Assembly: GCA_031553885.1 (NCBI GenBank)
Contig: JAVBKV010000026.1
Span: 1-64,000 of the forward strand
Direction of reading: 5' to 3'
Origin: JAVBKV01 sp031553885
Lineage (GTDB): Bacteria > Bacteroidota > Bacteroidia > Bacteroidales > Azobacteroidaceae
Length of the DNA stretch: 64,000 bases
Below are positions 1 through 8,483 of the stretch, piece after piece (the first letter of the stretch is position 1; the number at the start of each line of letters is the position of its first letter). Both the position numbers and the translations under genes were made by a program. The notes beneath the pieces were generated by a model. The model saw only the letters and a program-made list of their open reading frames with translations, did no database searches and had not been told where the DNA came from.

Positions 1-1
1 T

Positions 2-850
2 GCCATCGCCTATTTAAAGAAACTAAAGATATATCCGCAAAGCAATCCATCAAAAGCCATCCGTTACATAGATGTCTACGACAAACCCTTTGAAGGCATC
101 GCCAGGTTCGATATCAGCTACTACGCCGACCTGTCGAAGCTCGTCAAGGAAGAACCCGTGCAAACGCACGACCTTTCGATGATGGGGTTGCTTTACACCA
201 TCGGTATCGGGAAAGATATCGAGTTCAAGCCGGATGCCGGCATGAAGACTATCTTCGAGCGTGCCATCAGTGATGCCCATGCTTATCTGATCGATGGTTA
301 TGACCACACGGGCGCTTTGAAATGGCCGGGCAAACAATGGCGTATCATCGTCTCGCCGGAACTGGCTAAATCGCGCGTCACCGGAACATTCGGATTTTTC
401 CCCGACAGGGAGCTGGTCGATGAGCTTGCATTCTTTTTCTACGGGGTGTTTGGCTCTGCCGTGAAGTCGTCGCCCAACCTTTATATAAAAACATATCGGG
501 ATGCCGACGGCAAGCTATTCAATGGATCGAACACCTACAAGTTAACCGTTCCTGCCAATGTGCCCACTACCCAATTCTGGTCGGTCATTGCACAGGACAA
601 TCAAACCTCTGGCTTTATCCGCAACGCCTCATCCGTAGGGGTAAACTCATTCCAAGATATGAAGAAAAATGCCGATGGCTCGGTGGATATTTATTTTAGC
701 CCCCAAGCGCCCAAAGGCTACGAAAACAACTGGGTTACCACCGTTGCCGGACAGGATTTCTTCCTCATGTTCCGCATCTACGGGGCAAAACCCGAGGTGT
801 TGAAAAATACTTCGCCGTGGACATTGAACGATGTGGTAAAGGTGAAATAG
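2..850 (+). CDS. DUF1254/DUF1214 domain protein, 5' end outside window
   Basis: The reading frame is open from base 2 with no start codon, so the N-terminus lies upstream of the window. The GTG at 158 is internal, because the upstream residues (for example YIDVYDKPFEGIARF) are clearly coding. The visible 282 residues are the second half of the family: a helical linker followed by the C-terminal DUF1214 beta domain (about residues 150-280, with NLYIKTYRD, TYKLTVP, FWSVIAQD, and NADGSVDIYFSPQAPKG). The biochemical function of the family is not established. A homologous full-length gene follows 83 bp downstream, so this is a tandem pair. Confidence 0.85.
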   Translation, partial: AIAYLKKLKIYPQSNPSKAIRYIDVYDKPFEGIARFDISYYADLSKLVKEEPVQTHDLSMMGLLYTIGIGKDIEFKPDAGMKTIFERAISDAHAYLIDGYDHTGALKWPGKQWRIIVSPELAKSRVTGTFGFFPDRELVDELAFFFYGVFGSAVKSSPNLYIKTYRDADGKLFNGSNTYKLTVPANVPTTQFWSVIAQDNQTSGFIRNASSVGVNSFQDMKKNADGSVDIYFSPQAPKGYENNWVTTVAGQDFFLMFRIYGAKPEVLKNTSPWTLNDVVKVK

Positions 851-933
851 GCGCGAACGCACGAAAGAAAAACTTAGCGCCTTCGAGTCTTCGTGGCAAA
901 AGAAAATAAATGTTCAATTAAAAAGAAAATAAG

Positions 934-2400
934 ATGAAAACAGTAAAGAAAATCAAAATCGGGACACTGCTTTTAGCAATTCCCCTGTTGGTAGCTTCGT
1001 GCAACAACCAACAAAAAACGCAAACGGACGCTGCGTCCGAATATGAATTTGTAAATGGTTACCCAACCGAGGCCACTATTCAAAAAGCATACAATGAAGC
1101 CGACTTAAATCGTGCCATACAAGCGTATAAATTTTTCTATCCGACAGTAGCATTTTCTGCCGGATATATGGTGTTTTATCAGGAAAATATTCCATTGAAT
1201 AAAGCGGGTGTAATCATGATGGGGACGCCTAAACAAACGGTATTTACCCCAAATTCCGACACGCCTTACGCCTTCGTCCCATTGGATTTGACGAACGGCC
1301 CTGTTGTTATTGAAATTCCTGCCGGCCCGATCATGGGTGCTATTGATGACTTGAATGAAGAGTGGGTGATGGACTACGGATTGCCTGGCCCCGATGCAGG
1401 AAAAGGAGGTAAACATTTGGTTATTCCCCCGGGGTACAAAGGCGACATACCCAAGGGTTATTACACCGGAGTGGCAACAACCAACAGGGTGGTGATGCTG
1501 CTTCGTGCGCTGCCTGTACAAGGAAATATGGAGAAAGCTGTTGAGTTGATGAAGTCGGTAAAAATACATTCGTTGAAAAACGACTGGAGCGTTACCGACT
1601 GGGTAGATGTAACGGATAAAGCCTTGGATTTTACGCCCGGAAAAATTGAAAAGAATATCAAATACTGGGAACTACTGTATAAAATCGTTAATGAAGAACC
1701 TGCCAATGAGGCTTACCGCCTTTATTACGGCGAATTGGCCGAATTGGGTATTGTGAAAGGACAACCGTTCAACCCCGATGCGCGAATGAAAGGTATTTTG
1801 GAAAAAGCAGCCCTGCTTGCCAATGCGCAAATGCGGGTGCAATCCTTTGCTGACCGCCGTCCTGACCGTGTGGCATGGACTGACCGCCAATGGGAGTGGG
1901 CTACGCTGCGACCCGAAAACGGCCGATTCGACATGCCTACTTACAGGGATTTAACTGCACGCGAAAAATGGTTTTATCAGGCAATGGTCGAATCGCCTGC
2001 CATGTTCCGCCGGGCGTCCGGAGCGGGTTCGCTCTACTGGTTAGGAACGAAAGATAATACCGGAACTTACTTGGATGGCGGCAAAACCTATAAACTGACG
2101 GTTCCGCTTCCCGTTCCCGGAAAACTCTTCTGGTCGGTAACCATCTATGATACGGAAACCCGTAGCGAAATACAAACAGAACAAGGTAAAGCCGCCCTGC
2201 GTTCTTTATTTGAACTGAAAGATGCCACCGGTTCGTCCGTCGATTTATATTTTGGCCCCAAAGCCCCGGCAGGCAAAGAAAATGTGTGGATACAGACCTC
2301 ACCTAAAAAAGGTTGGTTCACTTATTTCCGGATTTACGGCCCCGAAGGCCCCGCTTTCGACGGTTCCTGGAAACCGGGCGATTTCGAGGAAGTGAAGTAA
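934..2400 (+). CDS. DUF1254/DUF1214 domain lipoprotein
   Basis: A 488-residue predicted lipoprotein. The hydrophobic segment TLLLAIPLLVASC puts the lipidated cysteine at residue 23. The N-terminal DUF1254 domain (about 60-190) carries TPNSDTPYAFVPLDLTNGPVV, and the C-terminal DUF1214 domain (about 370-485) carries TYKLTVPLPVPGKLFWSVTIYD and SSVDLYFGPKAPAGKE. The length is normal for the family. Function is unknown; it is probably periplasmic or outer-membrane anchored. Its last 17 codons reappear almost unchanged downstream at 3288-3339, a sign of recombination among tandem copies. Confidence 0.85.
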   Translation: MKTVKKIKIGTLLLAIPLLVASCNNQQKTQTDAASEYEFVNGYPTEATIQKAYNEADLNRAIQAYKFFYPTVAFSAGYMVFYQENIPLNKAGVIMMGTPKQTVFTPNSDTPYAFVPLDLTNGPVVIEIPAGPIMGAIDDLNEEWVMDYGLPGPDAGKGGKHLVIPPGYKGDIPKGYYTGVATTNRVVMLLRALPVQGNMEKAVELMKSVKIHSLKNDWSVTDWVDVTDKALDFTPGKIEKNIKYWELLYKIVNEEPANEAYRLYYGELAELGIVKGQPFNPDARMKGILEKAALLANAQMRVQSFADRRPDRVAWTDRQWEWATLRPENGRFDMPTYRDLTAREKWFYQAMVESPAMFRRASGAGSLYWLGTKDNTGTYLDGGKTYKLTVPLPVPGKLFWSVTIYDTETRSEIQTEQGKAALRSLFELKDATGSSVDLYFGPKAPAGKENVWIQTSPKKGWFTYFRIYGPEGPAFDGSWKPGDFEEVK

Positions 2401-2415
2401 TTTATCACCCACCGA

Positions 2416-2452
2416 TAGCCTGTCAGGTTTCAATTCCTGTCAGGCTATTTTT
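2416..2452 (+). terminator. rho-independent terminator after DUF1254 gene
   Basis: Hairpin with 12-base arms at 2416-2427 and 2436-2447 (TAGCCTGTCAGG against CCTGTCAGGCTA, one mismatch), followed by a run of T. It lies between the DUF1254 stop and the next gene, so that gene may need its own promoter or depend on read-through. Confidence 0.7.
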
Positions 2453-2465
2453 AAATTCAATCCTT

Positions 2466-3284
2466 ATGAACCTCAAATTTTTTAGCATCATATCAATAGC
2501 TGTCTTCCTCGGTCTGCAGACTAAGGCCCAACAAACGGACTCGCTGCAAAAGAAAACGCTTACTGTGGAGGAGGTGACCCGGGAAAAACAGAATCCGATG
2601 AGCGGATATAAGACCGTATTCCTGCAAAACGTCACTTTGCCCGTAGGCGAAGGCAATGCCAATTCGCTCTCTATCCAGCCGGTGTTCCCGTTTACGATCG
2701 CCAATAAGGTAAAGATAAACACCTACACCATCATCCCGTTCCAATGGCTTCCGCCGATGACCGAAGAAGGCGAGAAGGTATTCGGGATGGGCAATATTCT
2801 CTTCAACGCTTTTATCCGTCCCGTCGCCCCTCCCAAAGGCAAATGGATATGGGGAGTTGGCCCTGCGCTGCAAATCCCTACCCGGACAACGCCCGAGTTG
2901 GGCAGCAACCGCCTGAGCATGGGGCCTGCGGGGTTGATTTATTACGCCGGGAGCAAATTCTCGGGCGGTTTCGTGGCGCAGAATTTTTGGTCGTTGGGCG
3001 GTGAGGGCGCCAACAAGGTCAACATGTTCAGTGTGCAGTACGTAGCCTATTACAACTTTTCGAAAGGCTGGTACCTGGAGAGCAATTCCACAATAACGTC
3101 AAACTGGCTGGCCGATCCGGGCGACAAATGGATGGTTCCCGTGGGTGCAGGCGCTGGAAAAACCTTTAAGATGGGAAAATTCGAGTACAGCGCTTCGATG
3201 CAGGGGTTCTATAACGCTGTTGTTCCGCAGGGAGTGGGGCGATGGATGGCCATCGCACAATTCCAGATCATCTTCGCCCAATAA
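2466..3284 (+). CDS. Secreted/outer-membrane beta-barrel-like protein
   Basis: A 272-residue protein with a signal peptide (MNLKFFSIISIAVFLGLQTKAQ). The ATG at 2466 is chosen because it starts the signal peptide; the frame continues upstream to 2313 only through the end of the preceding gene. The body is rich in Gly and aromatic residues in alternating strands and ends in Gln, as in outer-membrane barrels annotated as transporter or MetA-pathway-like proteins that often sit next to DUF1254 genes. Visible segments include PFQWLPPMTEEGEKVFGMGN and GPALQIPTRT. Substrate unknown. Confidence 0.65.
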   Translation: MNLKFFSIISIAVFLGLQTKAQQTDSLQKKTLTVEEVTREKQNPMSGYKTVFLQNVTLPVGEGNANSLSIQPVFPFTIANKVKINTYTIIPFQWLPPMTEEGEKVFGMGNILFNAFIRPVAPPKGKWIWGVGPALQIPTRTTPELGSNRLSMGPAGLIYYAGSKFSGGFVAQNFWSLGGEGANKVNMFSVQYVAYYNFSKGWYLESNSTITSNWLADPGDKWMVPVGAGAGKTFKMGKFEYSASMQGFYNAVVPQGVGRWMAIAQFQIIFAQ

Positions 3285-3339
3285 AGCCCAGGCTTTCGAC
3301 GGCTCGTGGAAACCCGATGATTTCGAGGAGGTGAAATAA
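3285..3339 (+). pseudogene. 3' tail of a lost DUF1254 gene
   Basis: Directly after the stop of the barrel gene, bases 3288-3339 encode AQAFDGSWKPDDFEEVK and a stop. This nearly matches the last residues of the DUF1254 lipoprotein (PAFDGSWKPGDFEEVK at 2346-2400). It is not an independent gene; it is the stump of another tandem copy whose body has been deleted. Confidence 0.75.
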
Positions 3340-3357
3340 TTCCTTCGCATTATAAAG

Positions 3358-3385
3358 AATCCGGCAGTTGAATTGTCGGATTTTT
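3358..3385 (+). terminator. terminator after the DUF1254 remnant
   Basis: Stem AATCCGGCA (3358-3366) with TGTCGGATT (3374-3382), one G-T pair, followed by T residues. It closes the DUF1254/barrel transcription unit. Confidence 0.65.
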
Positions 3386-3465
3386 GCGTACATATTTACC
3401 GATCAATGATGGCTTTTTGTTTCAAATACCCCCTTTTATTTTCTCTGAACATTGATTTTATAAGA

Positions 3466-3578
3466 AAGAGGCTGTCTCAAAAGTCACATATTCGTCCTTG
3501 AGAGTTGAATATTTGAATTCAAACTCAGATAGGTATCCGAAGAAATTAATGTTAAAAATACTTTTGGGACAGCCTCTT
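3466..3578. mobile_element. MITE-like element with 18-bp terminal inverted repeats
   Basis: AAGAGGCTGTCTCAAAAG (3466-3483) is repeated inverted at 3561-3578 with one mismatch. The 77 bp between have no coding capacity. Ends of the form GAGGCTGTCTCAAAAG are common on Bacteroidota insertion sequences, so this looks like a non-autonomous derivative about 113 bp long. No clear target duplication is visible. The neighbouring leftward reading frame runs into its right end. Confidence 0.65.
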
Positions 3579-3975
3579 ATGAACCGACAAACAAAAGAAC
3601 AACAAACGGCCAACCGTTAGGCAAAAAAGTTGAAAACTAATTTGGATTTGTCTTAGAATTTTTATTTGATAGTTCAGCAACTCAATATACGGATCATTTT
3701 TCAATCCAAGTAAAACACCAAACGCCGGTTCGGTTTTCAGGCCCTGTCGTTTCAACTGAATAATTTGCTTCCGGAATTCCTCTCCATACATTTTTAGAAT
3801 TTCATATTCCTTTATCATGTGCCTATAAGCCATTTGCTCTTTTGTAGGAGTCTCCTGTCCAAAAATTTCGATGTAAAAGTCATCCGATAGAAAGTGAATG
3901 ACCGGACAAGGTCGTGTAAGCCTTTTGCTATCTTTCGTTAACGCTTTGCAGGTAATTAATGTTATCAAAATTCAT
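3552..3975 (-). pseudogene. Small partner of the KaiC-like gene, probably frameshifted
   Basis: An open frame runs leftward from about 3968 (TTG) for 138 codons. The natural start is the ATG at 3975, 13 nt after the upstream gene's stop; it reads MNFDNINYLQSVNER and then hits TAG. Skipping one base in the AAA at about 3930 joins it to the long frame (KRLTRPCPVIHFLSDDFYIEIFGQ). The C-terminus reads into the inverted-repeat element, so the native end may also be lost. The central part is charged and helical (KEYEILKMYGEEFRKQIIQLKR). No family recognised. Its tight spacing suggests it was co-expressed with the KaiC-like ATPase. Confidence 0.5.
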
Positions 3976-3987
3976 CCACCCTCTGCT

Positions 3988-5925
3988 TTAACTCAACTTC
4001 GGTTTTGAAAAATAAATACCTTCCTGTTTAAAGTAACTATTTTTCGAACTGGCCAGTTCCAGGTATCCGGAAATGATGTTGGGACGTCCTCCTGCATGCC
4101 GGTCAATGGACACATTAACCGTATGAATTCTCTCCTGTGTATGATCTTGTCCATCAAAATAATTTTCTAACTTATCATTGGCCACAAATTCCGATTTAAA
4201 GTCTTCATAAGGTATTTCAACTTTTTTAAATAGAAGGATATAATCGGCCATTGGCAACAACCCATATTTTTCCAGGGGTTTATTATTGTCATCGACTGCA
4301 ATAAAAATGGTAGTGACATGCTCCCCCAAGAAGAATTCAATGATAGCCGGAATGAAAATTTCCTCTTTGGCGCAAAGCGGAAAACGAGGTTCTACCTGAT
4401 CCAGACTATTGAATACAGCGATTACTTTTTCACTGTTATTCTTTTTCATGCGGTGCGTACTCACAAAAATCCTGTGAAAGAATTCATTAGGGGTAATATA
4501 CCCGGGAAGATAATAAAGAATTTCCAGTCGGTTATTGTGGATATAGTCATAAATATTCCTGAACTTTGGCATCCCTTCCGTCTTTGCGTTTTGCTCAATA
4601 ATTTGATTCAAAATAATCTGTAAGGTTTCCAATGTTTTCTTTTCGTCTTCCCGAAGTGTAATAATCACCCCCTTATAGCCATGATAGATAATATTATACA
4701 ACAGATGTAAATAAGCGGCATGACTTTTATGTGTTCCTCTCGAACCAGTAAAAGCAGTACACCGTCCAACCGGAATTCTGAGTATATCTCCTATCTGAAA
4801 AGGAGATTCCGTTGTTGTTTCCGCGGCCGTCGGCGAAGTACGCTTACGATACCTCGACAGGTAATAATGGATAGAAGGATAAATGGTTATACCTCCTGTT
4901 TCCTTGTTGGGATGTGAACGATGCCTGATAATATTCCGGTCACAATAACTCAGTTCTTGTTCTTCTGGTCCCTCTTCACTCCTGGAGTGTATCTTGAGTT
5001 GGTGTTTTCCCAGAGTATGTTCCTGATCCCTGGCCTTAATAATTTCAATAGTACGTAAAAAATAATCGTCGTTCGAATTATAATCCAATCGCAAAATAAT
5101 ATCTGCCCGGTATTCCCAATCTTTATGATTAAATGAATCCGAATCCAGGATCGTTATGACCAGGTCCGTATTCGTTAATTTCTCGCTTATATCATCAAAT
5201 ATCATCCGTTTCTCGAACTCATCCGCTGCTATATTCAAACTATCTATAATAAGAATATTCGGCCGTACTTCATCAATTTTTTTCTGTTCGCTTTCTGTTT
5301 TACTTTTGGATAAGTTAGGAAAAGACTCTTTTATATTCAATAGATTATGTGACACAACCTGAATGATTTGCGAAATCATATTAAAGGATAAGGACCAATT
5401 CTCCAGGTTAGTAATTTTTTTTCGGATCGTCTCTTTATCCCAAAAGGCAATAGTGCCGAGAAACCGGTCTCCTCTCTCTTTAATCTTCTCTATAAATTTC
5501 TCATTATCTCCATCGTAAGGTACTATGCGATTGGCTATATCCCACCCGAAACGTTCTGCCTTTTTAATCAAGGACCTGGTATTACTTTCAAATGAAATAT
5601 AAAGCGGAAGGAGAGGTTCTTTCTGCAAGGCCAGCTGATAACATAGTTCCAAAGCCAGAGTTGACTTACCACTCCCCGGAGGACCTGCAATCAACATGTT
5701 TATAGGCCCATCATTTTTATTCACTTCAATTCCACCGTTGAAAAGCTCATCGAACCAGGATATATTCTTTTTCCTTATCTCTGCTTTTTCAATCTTATTT
5801 AATACAGGTTCTCCATTACATTGAGCATTAGTGCATCCATGAGTCCTTCTTTTAGTACATTCCTCTTTTTCTTTTGGGTTATAGTTACACCAAAACACTT
5901 CTGATATATTAGTTTGAATTTTCAT
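3988..5925 (-). CDS. Two-domain KaiC/RAD55-like ATPase
   Basis: About 645 residues from the ATG at 5925; a start 14 codons further up is possible but its residues look non-coding. The N-terminus has a Cys cluster (residues 13-36: C13, C23, C31, C36) that could bind metal. Domain 1 has a canonical Walker A, GPPGSGKST (81-89), Walker B NILIIDSLN (223-231), and a KaiC-type segment IKARDQEHTLGKHQLKI. Domain 2 starts near 380 with a degenerate P-loop GSRGTHKS (394-401), in which the usual Gly before Lys is replaced by His. This is RecA-fold ATPase architecture related to KaiC/RAD55. The role is unknown; no clock, kinase or circadian partner is nearby. Confidence 0.7.
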   Translation of the reverse strand: MKIQTNISEVFWCNYNPKEKEECTKRRTHGCTNAQCNGEPVLNKIEKAEIRKKNISWFDELFNGGIEVNKNDGPINMLIAGPPGSGKSTLALELCYQLALQKEPLLPLYISFESNTRSLIKKAERFGWDIANRIVPYDGDNEKFIEKIKERGDRFLGTIAFWDKETIRKKITNLENWSLSFNMISQIIQVVSHNLLNIKESFPNLSKSKTESEQKKIDEVRPNILIIDSLNIAADEFEKRMIFDDISEKLTNTDLVITILDSDSFNHKDWEYRADIILRLDYNSNDDYFLRTIEIIKARDQEHTLGKHQLKIHSRSEEGPEEQELSYCDRNIIRHRSHPNKETGGITIYPSIHYYLSRYRKRTSPTAAETTTESPFQIGDILRIPVGRCTAFTGSRGTHKSHAAYLHLLYNIIYHGYKGVIITLREDEKKTLETLQIILNQIIEQNAKTEGMPKFRNIYDYIHNNRLEILYYLPGYITPNEFFHRIFVSTHRMKKNNSEKVIAVFNSLDQVEPRFPLCAKEEIFIPAIIEFFLGEHVTTIFIAVDDNNKPLEKYGLLPMADYILLFKKVEIPYEDFKSEFVANDKLENYFDGQDHTQERIHTVNVSIDRHAGGRPNIISGYLELASSKNSYFKQEGIYFSKPKLS

Positions 5926-5969
5926 AAGATAGTAGTATGAACAGGTTATCACTGAGAAATCATCCAATA

Positions 5970-6122
5970 AAGCACAATGTTAAGGATTATTTTTTAATTA
6001 ATACTCTATTTTAAAAAAAATGTTTTCGAAATTAAATGTCCGACCCATGTAGCTGCTAATCCGACAAATACACTTATCAGGACATCATACGATATCATAA
6101 TTGCCATCCGACTGATAACGAT
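5970..6122 (-). pseudogene. Broken 3' fragment of a second crcB
   Basis: On the minus strand, bases 6089-6009 encode VLISVFVGLAATWVGHLISK, nearly identical to the end of intact CrcB (ILVSVFVGLAATWVGHSIPK). Further upstream SDGNYDIV, in another frame, matches RDGQYGYA of CrcB, so there is a frameshift as well as loss of the 5' part. The AT-rich 3' flank (5970-6008) also resembles the flank of intact crcB (8061-8108). The fragment abuts the DUF4091 stop codon. Confidence 0.75.
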
Positions 6123-7688
6123 TTACGATTCTATTTCCCGAATCAATCTTGTTTTAAACATTTCTACCTCCTCAGGATCATTCGTATACTTCAACGGGTT
6201 TTGATATACACGTTGCAACAAAGCTTGGGTAAACACTCTTCCTTTTTTATTTTCCAGCATTGTCAGTAATTCATAATCTTCAGCACCGTCCCTCCAACGC
6301 TCCAGACGGACAGAGACAAGAGGAACCTCTGATCCGAAAGGTCTTCCTGGATACACCAATACTCCATCGCCGGCAGGAAGATTTGTCGAAGAAGCCAATG
6401 GCTCGGTACTTGCAAATCCATTCACCGACCAGTATAAAAATCCGGTATTCTGCTCTTTCCAACACCTCCACAACACGATTCTGTTTTCGATGGGCGATGA
6501 ATTATAAGAAAGTCCGGGTTTGTCACTCATACAGGCATAGGTCCACCATTCCTCACCCGGTAAAATATTTTCCCGGCATCGCTTCGAATTTTGTTCGTCG
6601 TTTTGTAAGGCGTAATAACCTGTACAAAAAATCCGAACAGAGCCTCTCAAGTAGTCAAAGGCCTTCATAAAGCCATCCATTCCCTCTCCTTGTCCATCAG
6701 GGCCTTTATAAAAAGTTACCATTGTTTTTAAGTCTGGACTAATCTTCTTTATCCGATCTGAATACATTTTAACCTGAGCGTACGCATCCAACGAAGAAGG
6801 TTCGTCCAGAACATAAATATAGGATTTATCCAATAATCCGTTTTGCATTACGGAACCAAGCATGCTTTGCAACTCTTCTTCCGATAGAGAATAACAAGGC
6901 AATGCAATCCGGCTAAAACGGTTGTCGGAAATATAAGTCATTGTACGGGGATCGTTCCAGGTGTATGGAGAAGACACAGCCGGCCATATATTGGAAAAGG
7001 GAGAAATCCGGTAACTCAATAAAAGATCTGTCATTTCCCTGTACTTATTTTCAAACTCAGAAGAGCTTGAATTCTGAGGCATTAAATGGGTCGTATAAAT
7101 ACCAAAAACAGTAGTTATGGAAGATGTCTCCGGCAAAATAATAGCATGTACTTCAAGAATAACTTCTATATAAATTTTCTGTGTAGCTCCGGAAAACACA
7201 AGAGTTTCCTGGTATCTTCCTGCAGTCGCTTGTGAAGTAGCATGGTAAGTAATCCACAATTTAGCCAGATTTCCGGATACTTTTACTGATCCATTACAGG
7301 GAACCAGTACATCTTCATGCCCTTCAAATCCGGTAATTGCCCGGCAATTAAATTCCACACCATCCGTTTTATCCAGTCGTTCTACTGCGAATACATCATC
7401 TGTTTCCGATCGTAATACCAATTGAAAGTGTTCGTATTCTCCTTTTATCAGAACAAGAGTCGCTTTATCTGACGTTGGGACCGATTGATAAGAAGAGATA
7501 TCATCCAGACTATGCAATACCCATGAAGTGGTTCCTGAAGATGAATACAGATGATTCATACTATAATTATTATCCTGAGAATCAGAACATCCTGCTAACT
7601 TCAGAAAGCAAACAATCAAAATCAAATAAATTATCTGATTTAAATAAAAAACATAATATTTTTTTATTACAAATTTTATAGTTTCCAT
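6123..7688 (-). CDS. DUF4091 domain lipoprotein (putative glycan-active)
   Basis: A 521-residue protein with a hydrophobic N-terminus ending in LKLAGC (Cys34), a lipoprotein signal. The C-terminal third carries the DUF4091 signature: GDGVLVYPG, then VSVRLERWRDGAEDYELLTML (about 465-485). The middle resembles a TIM-barrel glycoside hydrolase fold, with YIYVLDEPS and CTGYYALQ. DUF4091 proteins often sit in polysaccharide-utilisation contexts, but no SusC/SusD pair is present here. The gene is framed by a full and a broken crcB, as if inserted there. Substrate unknown. Confidence 0.75.
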   Translation of the reverse strand: METIKFVIKKYYVFYLNQIIYLILIVCFLKLAGCSDSQDNNYSMNHLYSSSGTTSWVLHSLDDISSYQSVPTSDKATLVLIKGEYEHFQLVLRSETDDVFAVERLDKTDGVEFNCRAITGFEGHEDVLVPCNGSVKVSGNLAKLWITYHATSQATAGRYQETLVFSGATQKIYIEVILEVHAIILPETSSITTVFGIYTTHLMPQNSSSSEFENKYREMTDLLLSYRISPFSNIWPAVSSPYTWNDPRTMTYISDNRFSRIALPCYSLSEEELQSMLGSVMQNGLLDKSYIYVLDEPSSLDAYAQVKMYSDRIKKISPDLKTMVTFYKGPDGQGEGMDGFMKAFDYLRGSVRIFCTGYYALQNDEQNSKRCRENILPGEEWWTYACMSDKPGLSYNSSPIENRIVLWRCWKEQNTGFLYWSVNGFASTEPLASSTNLPAGDGVLVYPGRPFGSEVPLVSVRLERWRDGAEDYELLTMLENKKGRVFTQALLQRVYQNPLKYTNDPEEVEMFKTRLIREIES

Positions 7689-8108
7689 AATAAATAAAAA
7701 TTTATATTAATAAATATTTTATACGAAAACTACATATCAGAATAAAAACAAAACAAATAACTTAAGAATATTGTGTGTTATGATATGATATGTATCAAAT
7801 AAAAAACAATAAAAAAATATTAATTGTTTTTACAAACAACAATATTAATACAATTTAATACAAATAAATACCTTAAGATATTTTTAATAAAAAAATAGAA
7901 GAGAGAAAATGACTTACGATTCATATGGCTTACACACCATACAAAGCAGTTGGTTGCAGAAAGAATAGATCTAATTAATTATATAACAAAAAGAAGTTTT
8001 TTTTTGTTTTCCAATTTCATTCAGACATCAATATGAAAGATAATCATAAAAAAAATTATTCATCAAGGCACAATATTAAACATTATTTTTTTTATTAATC
8101 CAGCAATC
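7689..8108. other. Very AT-rich intergenic region
   Basis: About 420 bp of strongly AT-rich sequence with poly-A and poly-T runs between the DUF4091 start and the crcB stop. No open frame or structured RNA is apparent. It presumably holds the DUF4091 promoter. Base composition is well below the coding neighbours. Its crcB-proximal end (8061-8108) resembles 5970-6008. Confidence 0.6.
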
Positions 8109-8483
8109 TCAAAAAAATATTTTCGGAATCGAATGTCCGACCCATGTAGCTGCTAATCCGACAAATACGCTTACCAGGATATAAAGTGCAGCATATCCGT
8201 ATTGTCCGTCTCTGAATAAACCGAACGTTTCATTGGAAAATGCGGAAAACGTCGTAAACCCGCCAAGAAGACCTGTTGCTAAAAACAGACGCCATTCCGA
8301 AGCCAGATTACCTTTTTCGGACAATCCGAAAACGATTCCGATAAACAAACAACCCAGGATATTAACAACCAACGTTCCCAAAGGAAATGAAGAGAGTGAT
8401 TTTGTATGAATGAATTGCGATAACAGGTGACGGAATACTCCTCCGATAAAACTACCGCTTCCGATTAAAAGTAATATTTTCAT
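8109..8483 (-). CDS. crcB: Fluoride exporter CrcB/Fluc
   Basis: A 124-residue four-helix membrane protein of the CrcB/Fluc family, which forms dual-topology dimeric fluoride channels in the inner membrane. Visible signatures are IGSGSFIGGVFRHLLSQ (N-terminus), PLGTLVVNILGCLFIGIVFGL (the conserved GTLxxNxxG), and GLLGGFTTFSAFSNE. Length is typical. It overlaps the upstream hxlR gene by ATGA, so the two are translationally coupled. I see no fluoride riboswitch upstream of the pair. Confidence 0.93.
   Translation of the reverse strand: MKILLLIGSGSFIGGVFRHLLSQFIHTKSLSSFPLGTLVVNILGCLFIGIVFGLSEKGNLASEWRLFLATGLLGGFTTFSAFSNETFGLFRDGQYGYAALYILVSVFVGLAATWVGHSIPKIFF

Noticed and set aside
2313..2465. 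Longer N-terminus for the barrel protein
   Set aside because: The extra residues read through the end of the preceding gene and the terminator, and would hide the signal peptide.
2744..3004. 86-codon frame inside the barrel gene
   Set aside because: It is a shadow in another frame; the barrel frame has the signal peptide and plausible strands.
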